Shown piece by piece: positions 1 through 10,449 of a DNA stretch of 64,000 nt; positions within the stretch are counted from its first letter, which is position 1, and every line of letters starts with the position of its first letter. The position numbers and the translations under genes were made by a program. The notes beneath the pieces were generated by a model, which had not been told where the DNA came from, made no database searches, and saw nothing but the letters and a program-made list of their open reading frames with translations. The stretch is from Rhynchopus euleeides (taxonomy: Eukaryota; Euglenozoa; Diplonemea; Diplonemida; Diplonemidae), in assembly GCA_963210315.1 (NCBI GenBank), contig OY723278.1, forward strand, positions 1,860,001 to 1,924,000. The letters run 5' to 3'.

Positions 1-1
1 G

Positions 2-735
2 CACTGCAAGCGCCTCGCTCCGGACTACGCAAAGCTCGCGGAGCACTTGTCGTCGAAGTTTGACAAGTATGTCTCGAGAGATGGCGTCGTGGCATGCAGT
101 GTTGATAATCATGTCGTGTCAATAGCAAGACACCCAAGTATCGAGGCCCAGAGTTGTGATGTGTCTCCGTTGTTCGCCAGACAACTTGCTGGGTTGGTTG
201 TCGCATCGGCAGTCCCACACCACACCACACCCCTCCACGCAGGGTGATTATCACACGTTACGACGCCCCGAAGTACCCTGACCTGGCACGCCGTGAGGGA
301 GTCACCAGCTTCCCGACCATCTTGTATGTTGGCAGCACGTTGGCCAAGGTGAGGGGGACCCTCCTGAATGAAGCCCCCTGCCCCCGAAGACAAGGAGGGG
401 GCGGTATCCTCACCCGGTCTTCCCCCAGTCTCAACTGTGGCAGTGTTCGGCACCCAAGCTGCTGCCAGACCCGCCTTTTGTTCACCCCCCCCCCCCCCCC
501 CGTTTTGAAGACCTTCAATGCATTGCCAATTTGACCCAACCCACACCCGCACCCACACCCACACACAGCTACTATTCGCAGGATGGTGTGAAGACAAAAT
601 ACTCCGGCGAGCGGAACTACGACGCTTTGGTATGTTGTGCCATGTGTTGCTGCCTGGCTGCTGCTTTGATGTGCCACCGCCACCCACACCTCCGCCACCT
701 CCACACAGCTCCAGTACGTGGAGGAGCAGCTCTGA
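2..735 (+). CDS. Protein disulfide-isomerase-type thioredoxin domain protein, 3' end (partial)
   Basis: The reading frame enters from the left edge and I join four exons: 2-66, 243-348, 582-629 and 709-735 (stop TGA), giving about 81 C-terminal residues. The first visible residues, HCKRLAPDY, are the second half of a CGHCK active site. They are followed by the thioredoxin-fold pattern DLARREGVTSFPTILY, containing the cis-proline motif, and then YSGERNYDALLQYVEEQL, matching the last strand and helix of a PDI 'a' domain. Introns are 67-242 (GTATGT), 349-581 (GTGAGG) and 630-708 (GTATGT), all ending in CAG. PDI-family proteins form and rearrange disulfides in the ER lumen. No KDEL-like retrieval signal is visible: the protein ends EEQL. 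It could therefore be a small PDI-like protein or an alternatively localised member. The N-terminus lies outside the window. Confidence 0.85.
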
Positions 736-1965
736 TCCCACTCAGATCTGCGATAACGCAGACAGATGAAGAAATGGGAAGACCCCTGCGATGCTGCGGT
801 AGCGCAGGGGCCTACCCTCCCCGTGGCATGGGTTGCAGCACCCTGGCAGTGTCTGCTATTATACGCAGGCTGTGCAGTGCGTGGGCCACTTTGCACGCGT
901 GTGACAGTGGAGACCAAGAGCAGGTGCTGGGTGCTCTGCACTACTATAAAAAGGAAGGCGTGTGCACTGCGGTGGTATCACCAGAGGTCGCTCGGTGCAA
1001 CCTACACTAAACAAGAAGATTCACGTGCGTGTGTGCAAGGGCGAGTCCTCAATATCCCACGAGAGGAACTGGGACGGAGCGCTCGCCAAGGCCACCCCCA
1101 CGCTCGTGAAGGGGCCATCCGGCCTTGGATAGAACTTTTGATTGCTGAGCAATGATTTGTCCTCGAGACACAGCAGAGCTTCCCGGCTCTCTGCAGAAAT
1201 GTTTATGTCTTGGGGGGCTTTGTGAGGCTTTGGGACTTGCAGGCTGGTGTGTGTGTGTGCGTCCCTTCCCCTCGGGCTGCTCTGCACAGTCAAATGATCA
1301 TCCGACCGATCTTTTGAGTGTGCTGGGGGGGCCAGTGGTGTTCCGCAGAAGCCAAAACCAAAACAGAAACGAGACGGTATTAAGAGTTCCTCCGTGCGTA
1401 ATGAGCATGAAATACGTGCACCTTACGGACACTAAAGAGTGATTTCTCGAGAGGGCTGGCGACAACGATGCCCTGTTTGCGGTATATCTCCTTCCATTTC
1501 CTCCTTGCCCCCCATTTACGTTGTCATGTTCGCCTGTGTTGGCGGACCTCTTCCTGTATTCACTTCTTCACCAACATGTTGCGGGATGTGTGTTGTTGTA
1601 ACGTTGCGATTGCCTGTTCCCACCACCCCTCCCTCCGCCTGCGTCTCCGCCATTCCGGCCTGCGCTAAGCGACGAATCGAATCGCTCTTGGGAGGAGGGG
1701 GGGCGAGGGCCAAGGCAGCGCTGCTCGTGAGGGGGAGGGGAGAGCAGACGGCGGGCGCAGGGCTCTGTCCCCACCCCCTCCCCCCCATCCCCTTCACATC
1801 CCACCCCTGCATTCCCACCCCCATCCTGGTGAAATGAAGAACTACCCAAACCGCACACACACACTCTCTCTGGACACCCCCTCACCACCCACCCCTTGCC
1901 CCCTTGCAGGCCACCGTCGCCTCCTCCTCCCAACCCCCCCCCCCCCCGCCCCCGGCGTCGGCACC
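736..1965. other. Intergenic, no gene seen
   Basis: No convincing coding region was found; the open frames here are short and lack conserved motifs or the codon bias of neighbouring genes. A perfect 8-bp stem, 12-base loop inverted repeat lies at 783-810, about 50 bases after the preceding stop. The distal part is pyrimidine-rich, with a C tract at about 1935-1947 and an AG at 1908-1909 just upstream of the next gene. Confidence 0.6.
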
Positions 1966-4900
1966 ATGGTTGTGTACCCGCCGACTTCGTCGTCGTCGGT
2001 GGGATCGGTTGTATCCGACCCAGATGAGGAGGAGGCGCGTGAGCGTGCCAAGGTGATCCTGACGGAGTTCATCAAGAGCAAAGCTCGCTCCGCCGAGGTG
2101 GAGAAGCAGCTGCACAGGGCCTTCGAGGAGAACGAAGGGCTGATCCGCCTGCTGCAGGACAAGAAGTATGAGGTTGCGCGGGAGAAGGAGCGGCATGCCA
2201 AGGAGATGGAGCACCTCCGCAAGATCAACCACGAGCTGCAGCAGAAGGTCGAGGCGTCAAAACACGAGATTCGCAAGGTCGCCCAGACCTGCGCCCAGCG
2301 CACCGCCGACACCGCGGTGCACCTGCAGAATCGCGAGGGCGAGGTGGACGCCCTGGAGGAGGAGGTCCTCTCGCTGAAGGAGCAGCTGCGCGATTCCCGC
2401 GGTGACGGGGACCGGCTGCGCCTGGAGCGTGAGGAGTTGGAGCGTGTGCGTGGGGAGGTGCCCGAGAAGGCGCAGCAGCGTATCGCGGAGCTGGCGCGGC
2501 GCATCCTGGAGATCTCGAAGGAGAAGTCTGCGGCGGACCAGATGATCATGGAGGGCAACGACAAGGTTGCGGCTGCTATGAAGACTGTCGAGGAGTTCCG
2601 CCAGATGCAGCGTGAGACTGACGCGCGTCTCCAGGAGACGGAGCGTGCTCGCGAGGGGGACCGTGCCCGGTACGAGGCGACTATTCGGGGCCTGCAGCAG
2701 GAGCTGGAGATGCAGACGACGCTGTATAAGAAGTACGTCGAGAAGCTGGGTCAGTCGCCCGCGGCAGCGACGCCCATCTCCCTCCCCATGATGCAGCAGG
2801 ACCCGCAACCTGCTGCTGTTGCGGTCACGAGCCAGAACACTGCCATCCTGGAGTCGAAGCTTCTGGAGAAGGACGGGCACATCAAGGAGCTGCAGGACGC
2901 TCTTGCCCAGGCACGGCAGCAGCTGGAGGACCACTGGAAGTCGAGCATTAAGGTATGGGGTGTGGTGGTGGTGGTGGTGTCTGTTGGGTGTGTCTTTTTT
3001 CACCTTGTTTTTTTTGCTGCCTGTTGCAGGAGAAGCAGTCGACCTACGAGCAGCTCCGCGATTCCCAGAAGGACAGCGACTTCGCGATGCAGCAGATGCG
3101 CCAGGTATGTGCAGCACGTGTTGTTGCATGTGTGCGCCACCCTCCGCACGTGTGTCCCGCAGTGGGTTGTTGTTCCCCCCACCGCCACCACCACCCTGCA
3201 GGACCTGGAGGCAGCGCAGGACAAGATCCGGGCGCTGCTGGGTGAGAAGAAGAACTTCGACTCCCTGATGGAGCTCTACGAGCAGGTGAAGGTGGAGCGT
3301 GATGAGCTGCGGAAGGAGGTGTGTCTTCGTTTGTTTAGTCTGTGCAACTGGAGTGGCAGGTGACGGGAGAACCAACGCTCGCAAGAGTGGGTAGTTCCTT
3401 TGGATGAGATAGGTCAACCGAGAGATATCACACACGTCACTTGATCTGTAGTCCAGTGCGGTAGCCGGCTGGATGGTCTGGAGGCGGCTCCACGTTCACC
3501 TCACCACCGCCACGTCGACCGGCGTGTAGGGCGGGAGGACTCCGTGCAAACTGCATGAAGTGCCGAGGGAATGTCCACCCCGGACGACATCAGCCCGAGC
3601 AAGTGAGAAATCGCCCCCCGTTTGATGCTGTGGATGGTGTACCCGCTCATCACTGTTGGGCCCGTCGTCACGTCTGTGATCCTGGAGAACGGGCGCAGCG
3701 CCCCCAGCAAGCTGGCAATCACGTCCGTATGCGTGCAGATACGCCCACGCCATCAGGGTTTCCCGCGGGATGGGGTCGGCCTGGTGGATCGGCACCGCCG
3801 CCCCACTGACCTCAACGCCGACGCGTATGAGAGGAGGGGTTGTTTGGGCAGCCCGAGGTGTTTGAAAGTCCCCGGCAGGGTTTTGACGTAGGAGAGCTGC
3901 CCCTGCGGCTTTACGCCGGTCGCCGCCACAAAAAGCACCGCCGTGTCCGCTGACAGGGTGCGGTCCACCTGATCCATCCACCTCAACATGCGGGACCACA
4001 GGCCGGAGCACGTGACGGCGAGTCTCGTGGTCCCGCGCGCACACCGCACCCGCGGCCGCCCCTCCCACCCGATCTCTCGTCAGTCAAGCCAGAACATCCC
4101 ACCAACTGCCTCCGCACTACCCACCACACCACACCACAGTGTTTCACGGCGGCAGTGGAGGCAGAGACTGCAAAGCGGGTGCAGGGCGAGCTCAACGAGC
4201 AGGTGCGTCAGCAGCAGATCGACCGTGCGGCGCAGGAGCGCCTTGCAGAGGAGCTCTTCAAGGAAAAGGAGGTGCGCGAACAGGCGGAGAAGGCGTTGAA
4301 GATGAAGGAGGAGCAGTTCGTCGGAGAGATGCAGATGAAGTCGCGCCAGCTGGAGATGCACCAGGACTCCTACCAGGCGGTATGCCGCAACTTGCACCCC
4401 TGTTGTGCAGTTGTTTCAATTCGCAGCTGCAGGCCTTTTGGTAGGGTTCGGTGATGTTCCAGGATCTCACGGCGCCACCACGCCACACATCTCAAGAGCT
4501 TTGCAGCAGAGACACAGAGCACCGCCTTCGGCGGGGGAGTAGTTTCTTTTTGTGTTCCGCCACACCACACGTGTCGCCACCCCACCACCCCACAGGGCCA
4601 GAAGGCCGGGCGCGACGAGGCAGAGCTGCGCATCCGCGAGGTGGAGCGGGAGAAGGTGCTGCTGCAGGAGGAGATGGGCCGTTGCCGCGCCGAGGTCGTG
4701 CGCCTGCAGGACCAGCTGCAGCGCGAGAAGGAGGAGCTGATCGCGAAGGACAAGGAGATCAAGGACTGGGCCACGGCCTTCCAGACGGCAGAGAAGCACA
4801 AGATCTCCATGGGTGCGCAGCACGACGAGCTGAAGATGGACCGCACCTCCGTCATGCAGGAGAAGGCAGCGCTGGAGCTGCGCGTCAACGTCCTGCAGCA

Positions 4901-5444
4901 GCACGTCGAGCGCCTCGAGCAGCAGCTCCGCGACGAGCAGGAGCGGAACGAGCGCATCTCCCAGCAGCACGCCGAGAAGGAGCTGACCCTCGCACAGCGC
5001 GAGTTCGACTACCGCGAGCGGGAGATGAAGCTCCGCGAGCAGGGCACCCGGCAGACGGAGCTGCTGAAGCGCGAATACCTTGCAGCCACCACGGCTGACA
5101 AGCAGAAGGTGAGCAACGAGCTGGAGATGATCCAGCGCGAGGCAGACCTGCGCGGCAAGGCAAGCAGGCGCGAGCAGGAGCGCCTCCTGGAGCAGGCTGC
5201 CCAGGAGCTCGCCGCAAAGGAGCTGGAGATTGCAACGCTGAAGAAGGAGCTGGGAGGCATGCGGGGGCAGCACGGCCATCTCCAGACGTCCCTGAACACC
5301 GCGCTGCACCAGGTGGCAGCACTGGGTCAGCAGTACAGCGCTGACCAGGCGGTGACGGCCGCAGTGCGCGAGCCGCAGCGCCTGCATCCGCATATCTCGC
5401 CCCCCCGTGCAGGACGTTCCCCCTCGCCTTACATGCAGCGCTGA
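1966..5444 (+). CDS. Coiled-coil protein (~755 aa), unrecognised family
   Basis: Five exons are joined: 1966-2952, 3030-3104, 3202-3318, 4140-4379 and 4596-5444. All junctions are in phase 0 and give 755 residues. The start ATG is in a GCACCATGG context, and a C-rich tract follows an AG acceptor at 1908-1909. After an acidic/serine-rich N-terminus (about residues 1-25), almost the whole protein is predicted heptad coiled coil rich in Glu, Lys, Arg, Gln and Leu. It is interrupted near residues 265-285 by a Pro/Gln/Ala linker and ends with a Pro/Ser/Arg tail (SPPRAGRSPSPY). This composition suits a cytoskeletal, basal-body or flagellar scaffold, but no family can be named by eye. The fourth intron (3319-4139, donor GTGTGT) is ten times longer than the first two and carries an antisense recombinase-like relic. 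Confidence 0.8.
3501..4049 (-). pseudogene. Tyrosine-recombinase-like relic inside an intron
   Basis: Antisense frames within the 821-bp intron read, in broken order, LSADTAVLFVAATGVKP, LPGTFKHLGLP, LMAWAYLHAYGRD and YTIHSIKRGAISHLLGLMSS followed by GVDIP. The last stretch resembles the HxxR box of tyrosine recombinases found in DIRS/Ngaro-like retroelements or Cryptons: a histidine, then a basic pair, then Gly-Ala and a hydrophobic helix ending GVD. The frame shifts at least once between the N-terminal and C-terminal pieces, and Lys sits where the catalytic Arg would be in one alignment. I see no element termini. The identification rests on one motif and remains tentative. Confidence 0.4.
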
Positions 5445-7900
5445 TGTGAGCGAGTTGTCTCGCAGAACAACAGCGCCCGCACAGGGGATCTGACTCGGGT
5501 GCTTCTGAGAGGCTCGTCGTGTCGCCCGACTGTGTGTCATGTGTTCCGTCCGTCCCCCACCGCCCCCCTCCCCCTGTACCGCTGTGGCAGCCAGTCCGCT
5601 CCAAAAATATCCCCCCCCACCCCCCCCCCCATGGTGTAAACAATAGCAAGTGCTTTCAAAAGTGTTACCGTGATCTCCCCTCTCCCCCCCCCCCCCCACT
5701 GCATCCACCAAGAAAAGCTTTGCTGTGATGTGCGGTGCTGTTGCAGAGAGAATTGTCTGCTTCCGGCACACCGCGGGCAGCGGGGTTGAAGCACACACAC
5801 ACACACACGCCCCACACAACCCGACTCCTCCCCGCACCCCCCACCCCCCCTCCTTAGATTGGAGGGTGGTGGCAGTGGTGGTGGGTAGGTTGCATCACCT
5901 CAGGGTTGCCTCTGCACCCTGTTGTTTGCGGGCGTGTCTCTGCTCCCCACCGGGAGGGTGGGATGGTGGTGGCGGTGGTGGTGAAGGTGTACTTTTTTTT
6001 CATTCACGCGTGTGTCAAGTCGAGGGGGTGCACTCAAGAGCATGCCTCGCTCGGTGTGCCCCCACACTGCCAAAAGAAAGAACAACGATCCACATGTGCC
6101 TGTATGTCACTCGAAGAGTTAGAAGGCACACCTGCTCTTCGTATCTGATGCCATCTCCGTTTTGTGCATACAGGCATGCCTTCATCTCGCACGCCCTACC
6201 TTCTCATCCACCGCGCCTCAATCCGTTGTCGCCACGCGGGACCGGGGGGTGTGTGTTATGTACGATTTGCTGTTCTCCCCACCGCCCCCCCCCCCCTGTT
6301 TGTGCTTCCCGACCCACTCCCAAGCATGTTGGAGGGGCGGGGGGGATGGCTGTGTGGGTGTATATCGCCTCCCGCTTTTCTGCCCCCCCCCCCCCTTCGA
6401 TACCTCGTGTGCCTCTGCCCTTTGTTGTTTTTTTTGGTGTGATGAGGCACTTTCTTTGTTACAACGGATGTGTATCGTTTTGCCAGTGTAGGAGAGTCAG
6501 GATTGATTGTCCCGCTGTGGGGGGGGGGGGGGTAAATGATTCTGTGGAGTGGTATGGCTGGCCCGTGCGATGAGGGGGTTTCTGAATCGAACCAAGAATC
6601 CAACCAGAAAACGGGCAGGTTGCACTGGGAATCGAGTCGGGTGGGGGGGGGGGGCGGGGAGACTCCAACATAGCCACAGCTTTCTTCGGTATCAATGGCC
6701 ACGGTGTGGCAGATCCCTCCCCGAAGAGAATCGGCACAGAGTCACACAGCACATAGCAACACAGGCTTCTCTGAAACAAGAATTCCCCCCCTCTCCCCAC
6801 CTGCCTCCTTGATTTTTTGTACATTTTCTTCACATTCTTCACCCGCTCTTCTTGTCTCCCCCTCACCCCTTCTTTCAGTTTCTCTTTAGATTCCCCCATC
6901 CCAACCCCCTCCCCCCATGCATTCTGTGATTTACTTTGTGACTGCCCCCCCCCCCGTTCACCACCATCAATAACCCCCCGCTGTCTCCACTCTTCCTTTA
7001 AAAATGTAATTTCCTCTCTCTCCCCAACCTTTACCCACACACCACACACCCACCCAACACACCATCTCGGCCCCCCCCCCCTCTGTTTCTCTCTCTCTCT
7101 AAATACCCCCCTCTCTCCCCTCTCCCCCCCTCCGTTGCCTCAGGGTAAATACTCCGGGGGCAATCAAGGAGGGGGGGGGTGGTTTTGATGAAAATGCTAG
7201 GGTTTTTTGTACACATTGAGGATGCGCTCTCCCATCTTCATGCCCATCCCCGCCTCCAGATCCTGCCCGATGTGACTGTAGCCTCATGGGGGGGGGAGGG
7301 GCTGTCGATAACGGTGTCGGTACGGTGCGTTTTTTTGGTGGCGGTCTTCCAAGTAGTAAGTGCAGGAGGAAACCCCACCGGACAGCAACAAAAATTTGCC
7401 GCGACAGTTTGCCGGTAGCGAGCACCCCTTGCGCTGTAAATATATGTTGTCTCTGCCACCGCCGCACTCCCACCAACCCGGGGGGTGGTGGTGGTGGTGA
7501 TCGTGTGATGTCGTTGGCGTCAAGACCCCAAGCAGCGTCTGGAGTGCCTCATAGATTGCTGTGTAGCAGAGAGGCACGACAGGCGCGACATGGTGGCTTC
7601 GTCGGGCAAGAGGTGCAGTTGTCTGTGTCAGGGCATGTGGGTGTGGGTGGGCAGCGGAGTGAGCGTGAGAGCGGTGGTGCGGTGTAGAGAGCATGGCGGA
7701 AGGTAGGAGGCGACGTCCCACCCCCCCACGCAATGTTGGTGCCGTCTTGTGGAAGTGGGGGGCAGGGTGCAGGGGTGGGGTGTGTAGGCCTGGCACACCG
7801 GCCTGCACACAGCAAGTCGCTTCAGCTCAGTTGAACATAACACAACACAACACAACCCTCAACACAGATCTTCCTTGTTTTAGTTTTATCAAAAGTAACA
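5445..7900. other. Intergenic, pyrimidine-rich, with HSP70 upstream region
   Basis: About 2.4 kb without a supportable gene. The stretch is dominated by C, T and CA/CT low complexity, including C runs at about 5624-5629, 6288-6297, 6384-6394 and 6947-6956, and G runs at 6518-6532 and 6643-6654. The final approximately 170 bases (7733-7900) are duplicated upstream of the second HSP70 copy, so they probably contain its promoter or mRNA 5' end. They include an ACACA-rich stretch and a TTCCTTGTTTTAG acceptor-like sequence ending at 7883. Confidence 0.55.
7733..7900 (+). promoter_or_regulatory. Conserved HSP70 upstream region (copy 1)
   Basis: From the ATGTTGGTGCC at 7733 to the start codon at 7901, this segment matches 21522-21689 base for base as far as I can read, while sequence further upstream is unrelated. 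It therefore marks the unit that was duplicated or gene-converted with the coding region. It contains an AACACAACACAACACAAC stretch and two AG dinucleotides (7866-7867 and 7882-7883) that could be splice acceptors for the mRNA 5' end. No canonical nGAAn heat-shock-element array was recognised. Confidence 0.5.
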
Positions 7901-10449
7901 ATGGCGTACGACGGTGCTGTTGGTATCGACCTGGGTACGACGTACTCGTGCGTCGGTGTGTGGCAGAACGAGCGTGTTGAGATCATCGCGAACGACCAGG
8001 GGAACCGGACGACCCCGTCGTACGTGGCCTTCACGGACAGCGAGCGTCTGATCGGTGATGCCGCGAAGAACCAGGTGGCGATGAACCCGACGAACACGGT
8101 GTTCGACGCCAAGCGTCTGATCGGGCGCAAGCTGTCGGACGCGTCGGTGCAGAGCGACATGAAGCACTGGCCCTTCCAGGTGGTGGCCAAGGCTGACGGG
8201 AAGCCCCTGATCGAGGTGCAGTACATGGGGGAGAAGAAGACCTTCATGCCGGAGGAGATCTCCGCCATGGTGCTGATCAAGATGAAGGAGACGGCCGAGG
8301 CGTTCCTCGGGAAGGAGGTGAAGAAGAGCGTTGTGACGGTGCCGGCGTACTTCAACGACTCGCAGCGTCAGGCGACGAAGGACGCGGGCACCATCTCCGG
8401 GATGGAGATCCTGCGTATCATCAACGAGCCGACGGCCGCCGCCATCGCGTACGGGCTGGACAAGACGGACGAGCAGGAGAAGAACATCCTGATCTTCGAC
8501 CTGGGTGGTGGCACGTTCGACGTGACGCTGCTGACGATCGACGGCGGGATCTTCGAGGTGAAGGCGACGGCCGGTGACACTCACCTGGGTGGTGAGGACT
8601 TCGACAACCGGATGGTGAACCACTTCGTGGAGGAGTTCAAGCGGAAGCACAAGAAGGACCTGACGCAGAACCAGCGTGCCCTGCGCCGTCTGCGCACCGC
8701 GTGCGAGCGCGCGAAGCGCGCCCTGTCGTCGGCCGCCCAGACCAGCATTGAGATCGACTCGCTGTACGAGGGGATCGACTTCTACACGTCGGTGACGCGT
8801 GCGCGTTTCGAGGAGCTGTGCGCGGACCTGTTCCGCTCGTGCCTGCGCCCCGTGGAGCAGGTGCTGACGGACGCCAAGATGGACAAGCGCTCCATCCACG
8901 AGGTTGTGCTGGTCGGCGGGTCGACCCGTATCCCGAAGATCCAGGGGATGGTGAGCGACTTCTTCGGCGGGAAGGAGCTGAACAAGTCGATCAACCCCGA
9001 CGAGGCTGTGGCCTTCGGTGCGGCCGTGCAGGCCTTCGTGCTGACGGGCGGGCAGAGCAAGCAGACGGAGCAGATCCTGCTGCTGGACGTGACGCCGCTG
9101 ACGGTGGGTATCGAGACCGCCGGGGGTGTGATGACGGCGCTGATCAAGCGCAACACCACCATCCCGACGAAGAAGAGCCAGGTCTTCTCGACCTACAGCG
9201 ACAACCAGCCCGGCGTGCACATCCAGGTGTTCGAGGGTGAGCGTGCGATGACGAAGGACTGCCACCAGCTGGGGACGTTCGACCTGTCGGGTATCCCGCC
9301 GGCCCCGCGTGGCGTGCCCCAGATCGAGGTCACCTTCGACGTGGACGCCAACGGCATCATGAACGTGTCCGCCGAGGACAAGACCACCGGCAAGAAGTCC
9401 CAGGTCACCATCACGAACGACAAGGGCCGCCTGTCCCAGGCCGAGATCGACGCCATGTGCAAGGACGCCGAGAAGTACGCGGACGCCGACCGCGTCGCGA
9501 AGGAGCGCATCGAGGCGAAGAACGGTCTGGAGAACTACGCCTACTCCATGAAGAACACGATGGCCGACGAGAAGACCGGCGCCCTGGTGGGTGAGGACGA
9601 GAAGAAGAAGGTCAACGACGCCTGCGAGGAGGCCATCCGCTGGCTGGACAGCGCCCAGGAGGTATGTCCCACCGCCAGACTGCCACACTGCCACACTGCC
9701 GCACTGCCACACTGCCACACTGTCACACTGTCACACTGTCACACTGCCACACTGCCACACTGTCACACTGCCACACTGTCACACTGTCACACTGCCACAC
9801 TGCCACACTGCCACACTGCCACACTGTCACACTGTCACACTGCCACACTGCCACACTGCCACACTGCCACACTGTCACACTGCCACACTGCCACACTGCC
9901 GCACTGCCACACTGCCACACTGCCACACTGTCACACTGTCACACTGCCACACTGCCACACTGTCACACTGCCACACTGTCACACTGCCACACTGCCACAC
10001 TGTCACACTGTCACACTGCCACACTGTCACACTGTCACACTGCCACACTGCCACACTGCCACACTGTCACACTGCCACACTGTCACACTGTCACACTGCC
10101 GCACTGCCACACTGTCACACTGTCACACTGCCACACTGCCACACACACCCAGTGCCGCTGCTTCTGCTTTGCTTGCCGCACAGCCTTCGCTCTCCCTGCA
10201 CCCCCCTGCTCTCTCTCTTTGCCACCACGCTGCACACCACTACACCACGCCACACCACCGCAGGCCTCGAAGGAGGAGTACGAGTCGCGCCAGAAGGAGC
10301 TGGAGGGTGTGTGCACCCCCATCGTCACGAAGATGTACCAGCAGCAGGGCGGTGCCGGTGGCATGCCCGGTGGTATGCCCGGCGGCATGCCGGGTGCGGG
10401 CGCTGGTGCCGGTGCCGGTGCCGGGCCCCAGGTCGAGGAGGTCGACTAA
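7901..10449 (+). CDS. HSP70: Cytosolic HSP70 chaperone, copy 1
   Basis: Two exons, 7901-9661 and 10264-10449, encode 648 residues. The N-terminal ATPase domain (about 1-385) shows the phosphate-1 motif [12 protein letters not shown], the [14 protein letters not shown] motif and [13 protein letters not shown]. The substrate-binding domain follows (about 395-510), then the helical lid, then a Gly/Ala/Met-rich tail ending VEEVD. That ending is the cytosolic HSP70 signature, which binds TPR co-chaperones. The family refolds and holds client proteins with J-domain proteins and nucleotide-exchange factors. The single phase-0 intron (9662-10263, 602 bp, donor GTATGT) lies in the lid and holds a long 8-bp minisatellite. 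The protein is identical to copy 2 at 21690. [10 protein letters not shown] near residue 450 resembles kinetoplastid HSP70s. Confidence 0.98.
9673..10143 (+). repeat. 8-bp minisatellite in HSP70 copy 1 intron (~59 units)
   Basis: The unit is CCACACTG alternating irregularly with TCACACTG, with occasional CGCACTG-type variants. It runs for about 470 bases with almost no length change, so it maintains an 8-base register. It lies entirely inside the intron, between the GTATGT donor and a normal pyrimidine-rich acceptor region. The equivalent intron of copy 2 has only about three units. Confidence 0.97.

Noticed and set aside
5725-6573. 282-codon plus-strand open frame
   Set aside because: Composition follows CA, C and G homopolymer tracts, with no conserved pattern.
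6580-6660. tRNA-like GGTTCGATTC on the minus strand
   Set aside because: The flanking bases do not form a T-arm stem, and no acceptor stem or anticodon arm could be built.
7889-9718. 609-codon minus-strand open frame opposite HSP70 (and its twin at 21678-23489)
   Set aside because: It is a shadow of the strongly codon-biased HSP70 exon; the sequence is Leu/Arg/His/Val-rich with no family features.
9673-10143. CRISPR-like array
   Set aside because: Contiguous 8-bp units without spacers in a eukaryotic intron; this is a minisatellite.
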